Positions 13,478 through 22,363 of a stretch of DNA of 39,401 nt are shown piece after piece. The stretch is from assembly GCA_027293415.1 (NCBI GenBank), contig JAPUFX010000083.1:1-39401 (forward strand), written 5' to 3'. Every line of letters begins with the position of its first letter. Position 1 is the first letter of the stretch. Source of the stretch: Candidatus Methylomirabilota bacterium. GTDB taxonomy: Bacteria; Methylomirabilota; Methylomirabilia; Methylomirabilales; CSP1-5. The position numbers and the translations under genes were made by a program. The notes beneath the pieces were generated by a model, which was not told where the DNA came from, searched no databases, and worked only from the letters and a program-made list of their open reading frames with translations.

Positions 13478-14680
13478 ATGGATCTCGAGACGCTGAAGAA
13501 TCTGGCAGTTAAGGCAGAGACCAAGATCGTTCTCCTCGTTCTGGATGGTCTGGGTGGGTTGCCCGGGGAACCGGGAGGTCCCACAGCCCTCGAGGCGGCG
13601 CGGACTCCCAACCTGGATGCGCTCGCTGCGGGGGGCGTAACAGGGCTCGTGGACCCGGTCGGCGTCGGGATCACGCCCGGCAGTGGCCCGGGTCACCTGG
13701 CTCTTTTCGGCTACGACCCGGTGAAATACCTGATCGGCCGGGGGGTGCTCGAGGCCCTGGGAATTGACCTTGAGCTCTCCCCGAATGACGTCGCCGCCCG
13801 GGGCAACTTCTGCACCATCGACGAGACGGGACGGGTCACCGATCGCCGGGCCGGGCGGCTCACCACCGAGCTCTGCACCGAGCTCTCAGCCGTGCTGGAC
13901 AGCATCAGGGTCGAAGGCGCCGAGGTGGTCGTCCGCCCGGTCAAGGAGCACCGGTTTGTGGTCCTGTTCCGGGAGCAGGGGCTCTCGGATCAGTTGACCG
14001 AGTCGGACCCGCAGCGGCTTAAGGAGGCCCCACTGAAGGTCGAGGCGAGGGTCCCCGAGGCGGAGCGGACCGCAGGAATCGTTAATGCCTTCATCAAACA
14101 GGCACAGGTTCTGCTGAAGGAGAAGCACCCCGCCAACATGATTCTCCTTCGGGGCTTTGCCAAGCATCCCAACCTGTGCACCTTTCAAGAGCTGTATCAG
14201 CTGCGGGCTGCGGCCATCGCGGTCTATCCCATGTACCGGGGGCTGGGAAAGCTGGCCGGGATGGAAGCGTTAGCGACTGGACCAACGGTGAAAGAAGAGT
14301 TTGAGGTCCTGCGGCAGCACTGGCAGGTGTACGATTTCTTCTACCTGCACGTCAAGGGGACCGACAGCGCCGGGGAGGATGGGAATTTTGCAGGCAAGGT
14401 GGCGGTTATTGAAGATGTAGACCGTGAGATTCCAACGCTTGTGGGGCTCAGGCCGGATGTGGTGGTGGTCAGCGGAGACCACTCCACCCCGGCAGCCCTG
14501 AAGTCCCACAGCTGGCATCCGGTTCCCCTGCTGCTCGCGTCCCGATGGTGCCGGCCGGATGGAGTGCAGGAGTTTTCAGAGCGGGGATGTCTCCAGGGAG
14601 GTCTGGGACGTCTTTTCGGAAAGCAGATTCTCCCCTTGGCGTTAGCCCATGCGGAGCGCCTGACCAAGTTTGGGGCCTGA
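13478..14680 (+). CDS. apgM: 2,3-bisphosphoglycerate-independent phosphoglycerate mutase, archaeal type
   Basis: A 400-residue metalloenzyme of the alkaline phosphatase superfamily (ApgM/ThrH-unrelated iPGM of archaeal type), interconverting 3- and 2-phosphoglycerate in glycolysis. Seen: the N-terminal metal site VLLVLDGLGG, then PNLDALAAGGVTGLVDPVG, the nucleophilic serine region TPGSGPGHLALFGYDP, and the C-terminal metal sites VKGTDSAGEDGN and VVSGDHSTPAALKSHSWHPVP. Length fits the archaeal type (about 400) rather than GpmI (about 510). A start at 13478 is natural, although no strong Shine-Dalgarno is seen. It lies upstream of the pyruvate dehydrogenase genes, supplying the lower glycolytic route to pyruvate. 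Confidence 0.92.
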   Translation: MDLETLKNLAVKAETKIVLLVLDGLGGLPGEPGGPTALEAARTPNLDALAAGGVTGLVDPVGVGITPGSGPGHLALFGYDPVKYLIGRGVLEALGIDLELSPNDVAARGNFCTIDETGRVTDRRAGRLTTELCTELSAVLDSIRVEGAEVVVRPVKEHRFVVLFREQGLSDQLTESDPQRLKEAPLKVEARVPEAERTAGIVNAFIKQAQVLLKEKHPANMILLRGFAKHPNLCTFQELYQLRAAAIAVYPMYRGLGKLAGMEALATGPTVKEEFEVLRQHWQVYDFFYLHVKGTDSAGEDGNFAGKVAVIEDVDREIPTLVGLRPDVVVVSGDHSTPAALKSHSWHPVPLLLASRWCRPDGVQEFSERGCLQGGLGRLFGKQILPLALAHAERLTKFGA

Positions 14681-14767
14681 GGGAGGGAAGGGAAGAACGC
14701 TCCACGGTTGGCATGGGGCCTGCAGGGTTTTGCGGACGGGGTGAGCAGTGGTCCATGGAGGGGGTCG

Positions 14768-15766
14768 ATGGAAGCAAGTACGGTAGCAAAGATTGCAGGA
14801 CCTGGCCTCGATAAAAAGACCCTCCTGAACTTTCTCCATCAGATGCTCTTGATCCGAAAGTTCGAGGATAAGTCCGGGGAGCTTTACGCGCGCGGCAAGA
14901 TTGCCGGCTTTCTGCACCTGTACAATGGCCAGGAGGCATCAGCCGTCGGGGCCATCTCCACGTTAGCAGAGCACGATTTGCTCATCACGCATTATCGGGA
15001 TCACGGCTATGCGATTGCCAGAGGGCTGGATCTGAATCGGTGCATGGCCGAGCTGTTGGGCAAGGCCACCGGTATCGTCAAAGGTCACGGCGGTTCGATG
15101 CACTTCTTTGACGTCTCCCTAGGGATGCTGGGGGGATGGGCCATCGTGGCCGGTCATTTGCCGCTTGCGGTAGGGCTGGGTCTGGCAAGTAACTATCTGG
15201 GGAAGCAGCAGGTGGTCCTCTGTGTCTTTGGCGACGGCGCGACGAACAACGGGTACTTTCATGAAGCCTTGAACATGGCGAAGCTGTGGAAGGTCCCGGT
15301 CGTCTTTCTGTGCGAGAACAATCTCTATGGCATGGGAACCGCTGTTCATCGGGCCTCAGCAACACTGGAGATGTCCCGAAAGGCCGCGCCCCACGGCATC
15401 CCTGCCCAGCGGGTGGACGGGATGGATGTCCTGGCCGTGCGCGAGGCCACAACCAAAGCGGTCGAGCATGCGCGACGGGGGGACGGCCCCTTTTTCCTCG
15501 AGGTCCTGACCTACCGCTTCCGGGGTCACTCCATGGCCGACCCGATCCTGTACCGGGACAAGGCCGAGGTGGAGGAGTGGAAGCAGCGGGATCCCATCGT
15601 GATCTTTCGACAGCGGCTCGAGAAGGAAGGCCTATTGAGCCCGCAGGAAATGGAGCAGATCGAGCGGGAAACCGATGAGCTGGTCGTCGAGGCGGTCCGG
15701 TTTGCCGAAGAGAGTCCGGACCCACCGCTCACCGATCTGTACAAAGACATTTATGCCGATCCCTGA
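14768..15766 (+). CDS. pdhA: pyruvate (or acetoin-type) dehydrogenase E1 component, alpha subunit
   Basis: A 332-residue TPP-dependent E1-alpha. The TPP motif runs from GDGATNNG (residues 155-162) to CENN (182-185). The phosphorylation-loop region reads YRFRGHSMADP, as in PdhA/AcoA. The long form of heterotetrameric E1 is excluded by the separate beta gene 17 bases downstream. ATG 14768 is chosen because GGAGGGGG lies just upstream; the frame is open 20 codons earlier. With E1-beta, E2 and E3 downstream it converts pyruvate to acetyl-CoA, CO2 and NADH in the cytoplasm. Acetoin dehydrogenase is closely related and cannot be ruled out from sequence, but the lipA/lipB/apgM setting favours pyruvate. 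Confidence 0.88.
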   Translation: MEASTVAKIAGPGLDKKTLLNFLHQMLLIRKFEDKSGELYARGKIAGFLHLYNGQEASAVGAISTLAEHDLLITHYRDHGYAIARGLDLNRCMAELLGKATGIVKGHGGSMHFFDVSLGMLGGWAIVAGHLPLAVGLGLASNYLGKQQVVLCVFGDGATNNGYFHEALNMAKLWKVPVVFLCENNLYGMGTAVHRASATLEMSRKAAPHGIPAQRVDGMDVLAVREATTKAVEHARRGDGPFFLEVLTYRFRGHSMADPILYRDKAEVEEWKQRDPIVIFRQRLEKEGLLSPQEMEQIERETDELVVEAVRFAEESPDPPLTDLYKDIYADP

Positions 15767-15783
15767 GGCGGGGAGGATGTAGG

Positions 15784-16770
15784 ATGCCGATAATCACCTA
15801 TCGGGAAGCGCTGAATCACGCCCTCCGCGAGGAGATGACTCGGGACGAGCGCGTCCTGATCTTTGGCGAGGACGTGGTGGCGTATGGTGGAGCCTATGGG
15901 GTCACTTCAGGCCTTGTCAACGATTTCGGGGACAAGCGAGTGATGGATACCCCCATCGCCGAAGGGGGGATTGGCGGCGCCGCGGTCGGAGCAGCCATGG
16001 GGGGGCTTCGTCCTGTGGCCGAGCTGATGACGATTAATTTTGCGCTTCTCGCCTCTGATGCGATCATCAATCATGCCGCGAAGGTCCTGCACATGTTTGG
16101 GGGGCAGATGTCGGTCCCCGTCGTGTTTCGGATGACGGGGGGTGGGGGTGCCCAGCTCGCCTCGACCCATTCACAGAGCCTTGAGGTCCTGTTCGCCCAT
16201 GTTCCGGGTCTGAAGGTGGTCACCCCGGCGACGCCTGCCGATGCCAAGGGGTTGTTGAAGAGCGCTATCCGGGATAACAATCCGGTCCTCTTCATCGAGC
16301 ACGCCCTCCTCTATCGAGTTCGGGGAGAGGTCCCGGAGGGGGAGTATCTGATTCCCCTGGGCCAGGCCGAGGTAAAGCGAGAGGGGAAAGATATCACCCT
16401 CGTGGCTTACTCCAGGATGGCGTTGGTGGCACTCGAGGCGGCGGATCGCCTCAGTCAGGAGGGGATCGAAGCCGAGGTGGTCGACCTCAAGACGCTGCGG
16501 CCGCTCGACATGGAGACGGTGCTGACCTCCGTCAGGAAGACCAACCGAGCCGTCACCGTTGAAGAGACCTGGCGCACCTACGGGATCGGTGCAGAGATTG
16601 CGAGCCGGATTCAAGAGGAAGCTTTCGATTACCTGGATGCACCCATCCATCGCGTGGCCGGTGTGGAGGTCCCGTTGCCTTACGCCAAGAATTTGGAACA
16701 GGCGGCGATCCCGGATGCTGGGCGGGTAGTGGAGGCGGTCAAGCAGCTCTTTGTCCGGACCGGTGTCTAG
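15784..16770 (+). CDS. pdhB: pyruvate dehydrogenase E1 component, beta subunit
   Basis: A 328-residue transketolase-like E1-beta subunit. Family motifs seen: YREALNHALREEM, FGEDVVAYGGAYGVTSGL, DTPIAEGGIGGAAVGAAMGGLRP-type region, QSLEVLFAHVPGLKVVTPATPADAKGLLKSAI, and the C-terminal VEETWRTYGIGAEIASRI. It begins 17 bases after pdhA with GGGGAGG as ribosome binding site. Its TAG stop (16768-16770) is the first part of the hairpin-rich 198-bp element that separates it from the E2 gene. Confidence 0.93.
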   Translation: MPIITYREALNHALREEMTRDERVLIFGEDVVAYGGAYGVTSGLVNDFGDKRVMDTPIAEGGIGGAAVGAAMGGLRPVAELMTINFALLASDAIINHAAKVLHMFGGQMSVPVVFRMTGGGGAQLASTHSQSLEVLFAHVPGLKVVTPATPADAKGLLKSAIRDNNPVLFIEHALLYRVRGEVPEGEYLIPLGQAEVKREGKDITLVAYSRMALVALEAADRLSQEGIEAEVVDLKTLRPLDMETVLTSVRKTNRAVTVEETWRTYGIGAEIASRIQEEAFDYLDAPIHRVAGVEVPLPYAKNLEQAAIPDAGRVVEAVKQLFVRTGV

Positions 16771-16964
16771 CCCGGATTATTCACTTAGAGGTGAATAAAC
16801 CACCCTCCGGGCTTCGACTCCGCCCCGCGTTTGCGGGGCGTCGCTCAGGGCTAGCCTTGAGCAGGCCGTGGGAGCGGCCAGTCGAAACCTGCCGGTGCGG
16901 CGGAGCCCGCACCAGCAGGCGCATTATTCACGAAGACACTCCGTTCGTGAATAATGCGGGCTAG
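16767..16964. mobile_element. 198-bp MITE-like hairpin element, copy A
   Basis: Ends are inverted: CTAGCCCGGATTATTCAC at the left and GTGAATAATGCGGGCTAG at the right (one mismatch in 18). Inside, successive hairpins are visible: TTATTCAC/GTGAATAA at the left end nested in CCCGGA/TCCGGG; GCCCCGC/GCGGGGC; GCTCAGGGCTAGCCTTGAGC; CCTGC..GGTGCGG/CCCGCACC..GCAGG; and GCATTATTCACGAA/TTCGTGAATAATGC at the right end. No coding frame or transposase. It shares about 188 of 198 bases with copy B at 30249-30446. It is bounded on both sides by CTAG, possibly a 4-bp target duplication, and the left CTAG contains the pdhB stop codon. It sits inside the pdh operon. Confidence 0.85.
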
Positions 16965-17012
16965 ACAACAGGTCTTCCGACCCCCGGTATGGTCAGAGGG
17001 AAAAGGGGGGGA

Positions 17013-18251
17013 GTGTTGGTAAACGAAGTCGTGATGCCAAAAATGGGCTACGACATGACCGAGGGGACCATCGTCCGTTGGCGGAAGGACGAGGGGGATG
17101 AGGTCACGCGCGGGGAGGTTATCGCCGAAGTCGACACCACCAAGGTGACGGTGGAGGTGGAGGCCTACACCACTGGTGTCCTGCGAAAGATCCTGGTCCC
17201 TGAGGGACAAACGGTCCCAGTCGGGCACGTCATCGCCGTCATCGCGGACCGGGACGAGCCGATCCCGGGGCTGGAGGCAAAGGCGGCTCCCGCGGAGAAG
17301 GCGGCTCCGGTGGCCACAGGGGCACCGACACCGACGGCCGCCGTCGCTGTCACAGGAGATGAGGCTCCCCGGATTGCCGCGTCACCCGTTGCCCGACGCA
17401 TTGCACGCGGGCAAGGGGTAAACCTCAACCTGATCCGCGGGACCGGACCGGGTGGCCGGATTGTCAAAGACGACGTCGAGACCTTTCTCGCGAAAGGGCC
17501 TGTGGAAGCTCCCAGACCAGCGCCGACCCCCGTGGTGGCTGCACCGGCCGCAGCACCTCATGACATTCCGTACGAGGATCGCGATCTTTCCCGCATCCGG
17601 CAGACCATGGCCCGCCGGATGGCCGAAAGCAAGCGCGTTGCTCCTCACTTCTATCTTACGTCGGATATTAACATGACCGAGGCCTTGAAACTTCGGAAGG
17701 GTTTAAACGCACTCATCGGGGAGGGAGCGCGCATCTCGGTTACCGACATGTTGGTGAAGGGGGTGGGCAAGACCCTTCAGGACTTTCCGGAGGCGAACGC
17801 CTCCTTTGCCGAGGGGAAACTCCGTGTCTACCAGCGTATTAATATCGGCATCGCGGTTGCGTTGGAGCAGGGATTGGTGACACCGGTCATTCCCGATTGC
17901 GACAAAAAACCCCTCAGCCAGATCGCCCAGGAGGCGAAGGAATTGGTGGAGCGGGCCCGGACGGGGCGGCTGCGGCCGGATGATTTCAGCCCTGGCACTT
18001 TCACCATCAGCAATCTGGGCATGTTCGACGTGGAGGAGTTTGTCGCTATCATTAATCCGCCCGAAGCGGCAATTCTGGCCGTGGGCTCGGTCATCCCTCG
18101 ACCGGTGGTAGTGGATGGTGAGGTGAAGGCAGCCGAGCGGATGCGGGTGACCCTCTCCGCGGACCACCGCGTCCTCGATGGAGTGACGGCTGCGCGATTC
18201 CTCCAGCGCTTCAAGGTCTATCTCGAGCAACCCCTCCACCTGGTCACTTAA
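17013..18251 (+). CDS. pdhC: dihydrolipoamide acetyltransferase (pyruvate dehydrogenase E2)
   Basis: A 412-residue E2. The order of domains is one lipoyl domain (residues 1-80, lipoyl lysine Lys44 in VDTTKVTVEVEA), an Ala/Pro-rich linker, a peripheral-subunit-binding domain (ASPVARRIARGQGVNLNLIRGTGPGGRI), a second Pro/Ala linker, and the catalytic acyltransferase domain ending with HRVLDGVTAARFL, whose His and Asp (HxxxD) are catalytic. The start is uncertain: ATG 16989 has no ribosome binding site, and GTG 17013 or TTG 17016 just after AGGGGGGA gives the expected N-terminus VNEVVMPKMG. The 198-bp element between it and pdhB adds about 200 bases to the operon. Confidence 0.9.
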   Translation: MLVNEVVMPKMGYDMTEGTIVRWRKDEGDEVTRGEVIAEVDTTKVTVEVEAYTTGVLRKILVPEGQTVPVGHVIAVIADRDEPIPGLEAKAAPAEKAAPVATGAPTPTAAVAVTGDEAPRIAASPVARRIARGQGVNLNLIRGTGPGGRIVKDDVETFLAKGPVEAPRPAPTPVVAAPAAAPHDIPYEDRDLSRIRQTMARRMAESKRVAPHFYLTSDINMTEALKLRKGLNALIGEGARISVTDMLVKGVGKTLQDFPEANASFAEGKLRVYQRINIGIAVALEQGLVTPVIPDCDKKPLSQIAQEAKELVERARTGRLRPDDFSPGTFTISNLGMFDVEEFVAIINPPEAAILAVGSVIPRPVVVDGEVKAAERMRVTLSADHRVLDGVTAARFLQRFKVYLEQPLHLVT

Positions 18252-18301
18252 GATCATACTTCCAGAGGCATCTCAAGTCCGCCTCAATGAAAGGGGACGT
18301 C

Positions 18302-19696
18302 ATGGGGGAGCGGTATGACCTCGTGGTAATCGGGAGCGGTCCCGGCGGCTATGTCGGTGCCATCCGGGGTGCCCAGTTGGGGATGAGGGTTGCCATGGTG
18401 GAGCGCGACAGGTTGGGAGGGGTCTGTCTCAACTGGGGTTGCATTTCCACGAAGGCACTCCTCCGGAACGCCGAGATACTCTCCTTGCTTCGCCGAGCCG
18501 AAGAGTTCGGCTTCAGCTTTGACAATCTGCGGGTGGACTTCTCGGTCGCGGTAAAGCGAAGCGAGCGGGCAGCCTGGAAGCTTTCCAAGGGTGTCGAGTA
18601 TCTCATGAAGAAGAACAAGGTGACAGTGGTGCTCGGAGAGGCGAGGCTCGCTGGCAAAGGTCAGATCCTGGTCACCAAGGATGGTACAGAGACTGCGCTA
18701 CAGGCAGAACGAGTCCTGCTGGCCACCGGGTCCCGCCCTCGAGAGATCCCCGGGGTTGCTGTGGATGGAAAGCGGGTGATCACGAGCACCGAGGCCTTGA
18801 GCCTGCCTCAGGTTCCACGATCACTCCTGATCATTGGCGCGGGGGCAGTCGGGGTGGAGTTTGCCGACATCTATGGAACCTATGGCTCCGAGGTGACAGT
18901 CATCGAGATGTTGCCTCGCCTGGTACCGGCAGAGGACGCTGAGGTATCCAGCCTGCTGGAGAAGATTTTTGCGAAGCGCGGGATGAAGATTTGGACCAAT
19001 ACCACGGTGGAGGGAGTAGCGGTCAAGGGAGAGCAGGTCCACCTTCAGCTGTCAAGAGAGGGGAAGCAGAAAGAAGTTGCTGGAGATGTTGCGTTGGTCG
19101 CGATCGGCCGGGTACCCAATGTCGAATCGGTGGGACTTGAAGGGTTGGGGCTGAAGCGGGGCCCGGGCGGGTTTATTGAGGTCAACGACCAGTGCGAATC
19201 CTCGGTTCCAGGAATCTATGCGATTGGCGATGTGGTCGGTGGGCCCCTGCTCGCCCACAAAGCGATGGCCGAGGGAATTGCCGCAGTGGAGACCATGGCT
19301 GGTATCAAAACCAAACGGCCGGATCGCTCGAAGATCCCGAACTGCATTTACTGCTCTCCCCAGGTAGCCAGCGTTGGTCTGACCGAGGAGCCGGCCAAGG
19401 AGACGGGCCGGCTGGTCAAGGTGGGTCGCTTCTCTTTCCAGGCCAGCGGGAAGGCGGTGGCGCTGGGAGACACCGAGGGCTTTGTCAAGGTCGTGGCGGA
19501 TGCGGAGTATGGAGAGATCCTGGGACTTCACATCATCGGTCCGGAGGCGACGGAGATGATCGCCGAGGCAACGATGGCCCGCACGCTGGAGGCGACACTC
19601 GAAGATCTGCACAACTCGGTCCATGCCCATCCGACTCTCTCGGAGACAGTGGCGGAGGCGTGTTTGGCCGCGCTGGGCCGTGTCATCCACATGTGA
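18302..19696 (+). CDS. lpdA: dihydrolipoamide dehydrogenase (E3)
   Basis: A 464-residue flavoprotein disulfide reductase that reoxidises lipoyl groups with NAD+. Seen: N-terminal FAD-binding GSGPGGYVGAI, redox-active Cys42/Cys47 (GGVCLNWGCIST), a second dinucleotide fold (LLIIGAGAVGVEFA), the FAD motif YAIGDVVGGPLLAHKAMAEG and the C-terminal catalytic His443-Glu448 pair in HAHPTLSE. ATG 18302 is preferred to the one five codons earlier because AAAGGGG sits about 6 bases before it. It follows E2 by 50 bases and completes the pyruvate dehydrogenase gene set. Confidence 0.94.
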   Translation: MGERYDLVVIGSGPGGYVGAIRGAQLGMRVAMVERDRLGGVCLNWGCISTKALLRNAEILSLLRRAEEFGFSFDNLRVDFSVAVKRSERAAWKLSKGVEYLMKKNKVTVVLGEARLAGKGQILVTKDGTETALQAERVLLATGSRPREIPGVAVDGKRVITSTEALSLPQVPRSLLIIGAGAVGVEFADIYGTYGSEVTVIEMLPRLVPAEDAEVSSLLEKIFAKRGMKIWTNTTVEGVAVKGEQVHLQLSREGKQKEVAGDVALVAIGRVPNVESVGLEGLGLKRGPGGFIEVNDQCESSVPGIYAIGDVVGGPLLAHKAMAEGIAAVETMAGIKTKRPDRSKIPNCIYCSPQVASVGLTEEPAKETGRLVKVGRFSFQASGKAVALGDTEGFVKVVADAEYGEILGLHIIGPEATEMIAEATMARTLEATLEDLHNSVHAHPTLSETVAEACLAALGRVIHM

Positions 19697-19823
19697 GATA
19701 TGGGTAATATGGCTTCGGGAGGGGCTTCGGCAGAAATCCTTGGCTCAGTGGGCTGCAAATTCTCTGGGTTGGTGGGGCGGACGATTTTCGTTCCGCGCAG
19801 CCTCTTGTGTTGTAAGTAGATGT

Positions 19824-19846
19824 GCCGGCCTGTACAACAGGCCGGC
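19824..19846. repeat. 10-bp perfect inverted repeat between lpdA and lipB
   Basis: GCCGGCCTGT and ACAGGCCGGC are separated by ACA. It is a stable hairpin on either strand but has no T run after it on the plus strand, so it is not a classical terminator. It lies in the 211-base spacer that ends the pdh operon and may still act at the RNA 3' end. Confidence 0.6.
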
Positions 19847-19907
19847 TTCACGCAAGCCAGTTGCAGCCTAACTTCGCCGAGGGACCCCTCCCTCAGCTCA
19901 GTGGGCG

Positions 19908-20606
19908 ATGGAAGAACAAGAGGTGATACGAGAGTTCGAGGTGTACTGGCTCGGACGGGTAGACTACGGGGAGGCGCTCAAGCTTCAGCGAGAGCGCGCC
20001 ACGGCGAGGATACGAGGCGAGGTGGAGGACTGCCTCTTGCTCGTCGAACATCCGTCGGTGATCACCCTCGGTCGAGGCGCGAAGCGCGAGCATCTCCTCA
20101 GTGACGAGCAGATTTTGAAGGCGCGGGGGGTTGAGGTTTGGGAGATCGAACGGGGGGGCGATGTTACCTTCCACGGTCCAGGGCAGCTGGTCGGATACCC
20201 TGTTGTCGACCTCACCCGTCATGGAAAAGACCTCCACCTCTTTATGCGCCATTTGGAAGAAATGTTAATCCGGACCTTGGAGACGTATGATATTCGGGCC
20301 GAGCGAAGCCCCAAGCAGACCGGGGTCTGGGTTCAGGAGTCCAAGATTGCATCCATGGGTGTGCACGTGAGCCGGTGGGTGAGCCGGCATGGTTTTGCCT
20401 TGAACGTGAGCACCGATCTCAGCCTCTTCGATCTGATCGTTCCTTGCGGCCTTACCGGAGTTCGCATGACGTCCATGACAGCCCTCCTCGGACAGGGGGT
20501 GCCGATTCAAGCGGTGGCCGAGTCTGTTACCCGTGAGTTCGGGCGGGTCTTCGACTGTGTCCCTAGGTGGAAGGCTCGTTCTGAGGTAGCCTTGTCCTTG
20601 CCGTGA
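19908..20606 (+). CDS. lipB: octanoyltransferase LipB
   Basis: A 232-residue enzyme that moves octanoyl groups from acyl carrier protein to apo E2 and H proteins, the step before LipA. Family motifs: RGGDVTFHGPGQLVGYPV (His89 region), the catalytic Lys146 in KIASMGVHVSRWVSRHGFALNV, and the acyl-thioester Cys180 in IVPCG. Length fits (about 210-240). The ATG is 302 bases after the lpd ATG-stop block of the pdh genes ends at 19696 plus a 211-base spacer. With lipA at 11301 and E2 in between, all de novo lipoylation steps are encoded in this cluster. Confidence 0.94.
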   Translation: MEEQEVIREFEVYWLGRVDYGEALKLQRERATARIRGEVEDCLLLVEHPSVITLGRGAKREHLLSDEQILKARGVEVWEIERGGDVTFHGPGQLVGYPVVDLTRHGKDLHLFMRHLEEMLIRTLETYDIRAERSPKQTGVWVQESKIASMGVHVSRWVSRHGFALNVSTDLSLFDLIVPCGLTGVRMTSMTALLGQGVPIQAVAESVTREFGRVFDCVPRWKARSEVALSLP

Positions 20607-20618
20607 GGAAAGGGAAAG

Positions 20619-20936
20619 ATGAGTACACGGGATCAGTTCTATAGTCAGGGGCTTAGCCACTTTGCCAAGAAGGAGAGTGACGAGGCGCTTGCTGCCTTCA
20701 AGAAGGCCGTGGGGGTCGACGCGAACTTTGCGGATGGGTATCTGGCATTGGCCCAGACCTACGATCAAAAGGGAATGATTGATGACGCCATCGCCAATAT
20801 CAACAGAGCGATCGCATTGAATCCCAAGGAACCTCTCTACCACACCAGCCTCTCCGTCTTTTTTCGGAAGAAGGGGATGATCCCCGAGGCCGAGGCAGAG
20901 ATGGCGGAGGCGATAGCGCTACAGCGCGGCTCGTAA
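20619..20936 (+). CDS. small tetratricopeptide repeat protein
   Basis: A 105-residue soluble protein made of about three TPR units: AFKKAVGVDANFADGYLALAQTYDQKG, then DDAIANINRAIALNPKEPLYHTSL, and a final partial repeat EAEAEMAEAIALQ. The consensus residues (Ala8/Gly/Ala20/Pro32) are well kept. GAGGAAAGGGAAAG precedes the ATG, 12 bases after the lipB stop, so it is probably co-transcribed with lipB. No signal peptide. Its partner is unknown. Confidence 0.8.
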   Translation: MSTRDQFYSQGLSHFAKKESDEALAAFKKAVGVDANFADGYLALAQTYDQKGMIDDAIANINRAIALNPKEPLYHTSLSVFFRKKGMIPEAEAEMAEAIALQRGS

Positions 20937-21095
20937 TCCCCCTCTAACACGCTTGCCATTCCGGCCGCTTTGCCCTAAGGTGAAGCGGCTCCACTGGTCT
21001 TGCCTTTCGCTCACAATTCGTTCATGCCGCCCGAATACTATGGTGATATCCCAAGCCGGGGAAGGGATCGCCGCGGAAGACGTGGAGGGGAAGTT

Positions 21096-21638
21096 ATGAA
21101 ACCCAAGCAGTGCATCATAGTGATACTCGCCGTCCTGGTGAGCCTGAGCCTCGTTGATATGGCAAGGGGAGTCGAGCAGATTGTGGCGACGGAACGGAAG
21201 CCCGAGCGCTTTACCCGTGAAAGTCTCGCCGGGCTCTCGGGCGTGTTTGTCGACGTCACGGGGGTTATGCCGCCGGGACAAAGCGATGTGACCAGGGCAG
21301 GTCTGAAAACGGATATTGAACTGCAGCTCCGACGGGCTGATATCCGCGTCGTCAACCGAGTAGAAGTCATGAGCACCCCCGGTATCCCACATCTGGTCCT
21401 CAAGGTGACTACGCACAAGGATGTGGCGGGTTACATCTACGCCTTCGGCATTGAACTGAACTTGGTCCAAGACGTGGTCCTCCTTCGTGATTCCAAGTTA
21501 GTGGGGCGTGGAACAACGTGGGGTACAGGGGCAGTTGGTCTCGTGGGGGCACAGAGCTTGCTCCGCATTCTCCCAAGTGTGTGGGATAGGATGGATCAGT
21601 TCGTCAAGGACTACCGTACGGCCAATCCAAAGCAGTAG
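21096..21638 (+). CDS. exported hypothetical protein
   Basis: A 180-residue protein with a signal peptide (MKPKQCIIVILAVLVSLSLV, cleavage probably near residue 25). The mature part has alternating strands and helices: GLSGVFVDVTGV, DIELQLRRADIRVVNRVEV and HLVLKVTTHKDVAGYIYAFGIELNLVQDVVL. It resembles a small periplasmic domain of unknown function. ATG 21096 has GGAGGGGAAG just upstream; the longer frame from 21000 lacks a signal peptide and was rejected. It precedes azlC by 20 bases, but a functional link is not evident. Confidence 0.62.
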   Translation: MKPKQCIIVILAVLVSLSLVDMARGVEQIVATERKPERFTRESLAGLSGVFVDVTGVMPPGQSDVTRAGLKTDIELQLRRADIRVVNRVEVMSTPGIPHLVLKVTTHKDVAGYIYAFGIELNLVQDVVLLRDSKLVGRGTTWGTGAVGLVGAQSLLRILPSVWDRMDQFVKDYRTANPKQ

Positions 21639-21658
21639 GAGAAAAGAGAACAAAATCA

Positions 21659-22363
21659 GTGCAGACGCGTGAGAAGTTTGCCAGCTTCCGGGAAGGAGCC
21701 CGCGCGGCGGTCCCGGTCTGTTTCGGGTTTTTTGGCATCACGATGGCCCTCGGGATCGCGGCCCATACCGCGGGTCTCTCCCTAGGCGAGGGCGTGCTCA
21801 TGTCAGCGATCGTCTTTGCTGCTCCAGCGCAGTTCCCTGCCCTCGAGCTCATTCCCCTTGGGGGCCAGGCCGTGCAGATCCTTCTGAGTACCTTCGTCAT
21901 CAACCTTCGCTTTGCCATTATGAGCTTTACCCTTGCACCACATTTCGGCCGCGTTCGAAAGGCGGCATTGATGCCGGCGGCACATCTCATCAGTGTCAGT
22001 ACCTTTACCGTCTCCTTTCTCGGTTTTCAGAAGAAATCGGAGCAGGATAAGTTCCTGTACTTTCTGGGAGTAGCGATCCCCAGTTACACCTGCTACGTAC
22101 TGGGAACCGCGGTGGGATACCTCTTTGGAGTTCGAATCCCAGGGGGATTTCAGGAGGGTATCCAGTTCGTCTTTCCCGCCTACCTGAGCGCGCTGTTAGC
22201 CGCAGAGCTCAAGGAGCGGCAATCAATCCTGCTGGTCGGGGTAGCCTTTCTGACCACACCGGTGGTTGAAAGGCTGGTGCCGGGATGGGGGCTCATTCTC
22301 AATGCGGTCATCGTGGCCACGGGGGCCATCGGGGTGGAGATATGGTGGGAGAGCAGGTCGTAA
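21659..22363 (+). CDS. azlC: AzlC family branched-chain amino-acid exporter, large subunit
   Basis: A 234-residue inner-membrane protein with about 6-8 hydrophobic segments. The AzlC signature is seen: GFFGITMALGIAAHTAGLSLGEGVLMSAIVFAAPAQFPALELI and VINLRFAIMSFTLAPHF. It works with AzlD to export branched-chain amino acids or analogues. The start is GTG 21659, with AGGAG further upstream than usual. It overlaps the next gene, azlD, by 22 bases, a standard arrangement for this pair. Confidence 0.88.
   Translation: MQTREKFASFREGARAAVPVCFGFFGITMALGIAAHTAGLSLGEGVLMSAIVFAAPAQFPALELIPLGGQAVQILLSTFVINLRFAIMSFTLAPHFGRVRKAALMPAAHLISVSTFTVSFLGFQKKSEQDKFLYFLGVAIPSYTCYVLGTAVGYLFGVRIPGGFQEGIQFVFPAYLSALLAAELKERQSILLVGVAFLTTPVVERLVPGWGLILNAVIVATGAIGVEIWWESRS

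Noticed and set aside
21000-21095. Upstream extension of the exported protein gene
   Set aside because: The added 32 residues remove the signal peptide, and the ribosome binding site supports ATG 21096.
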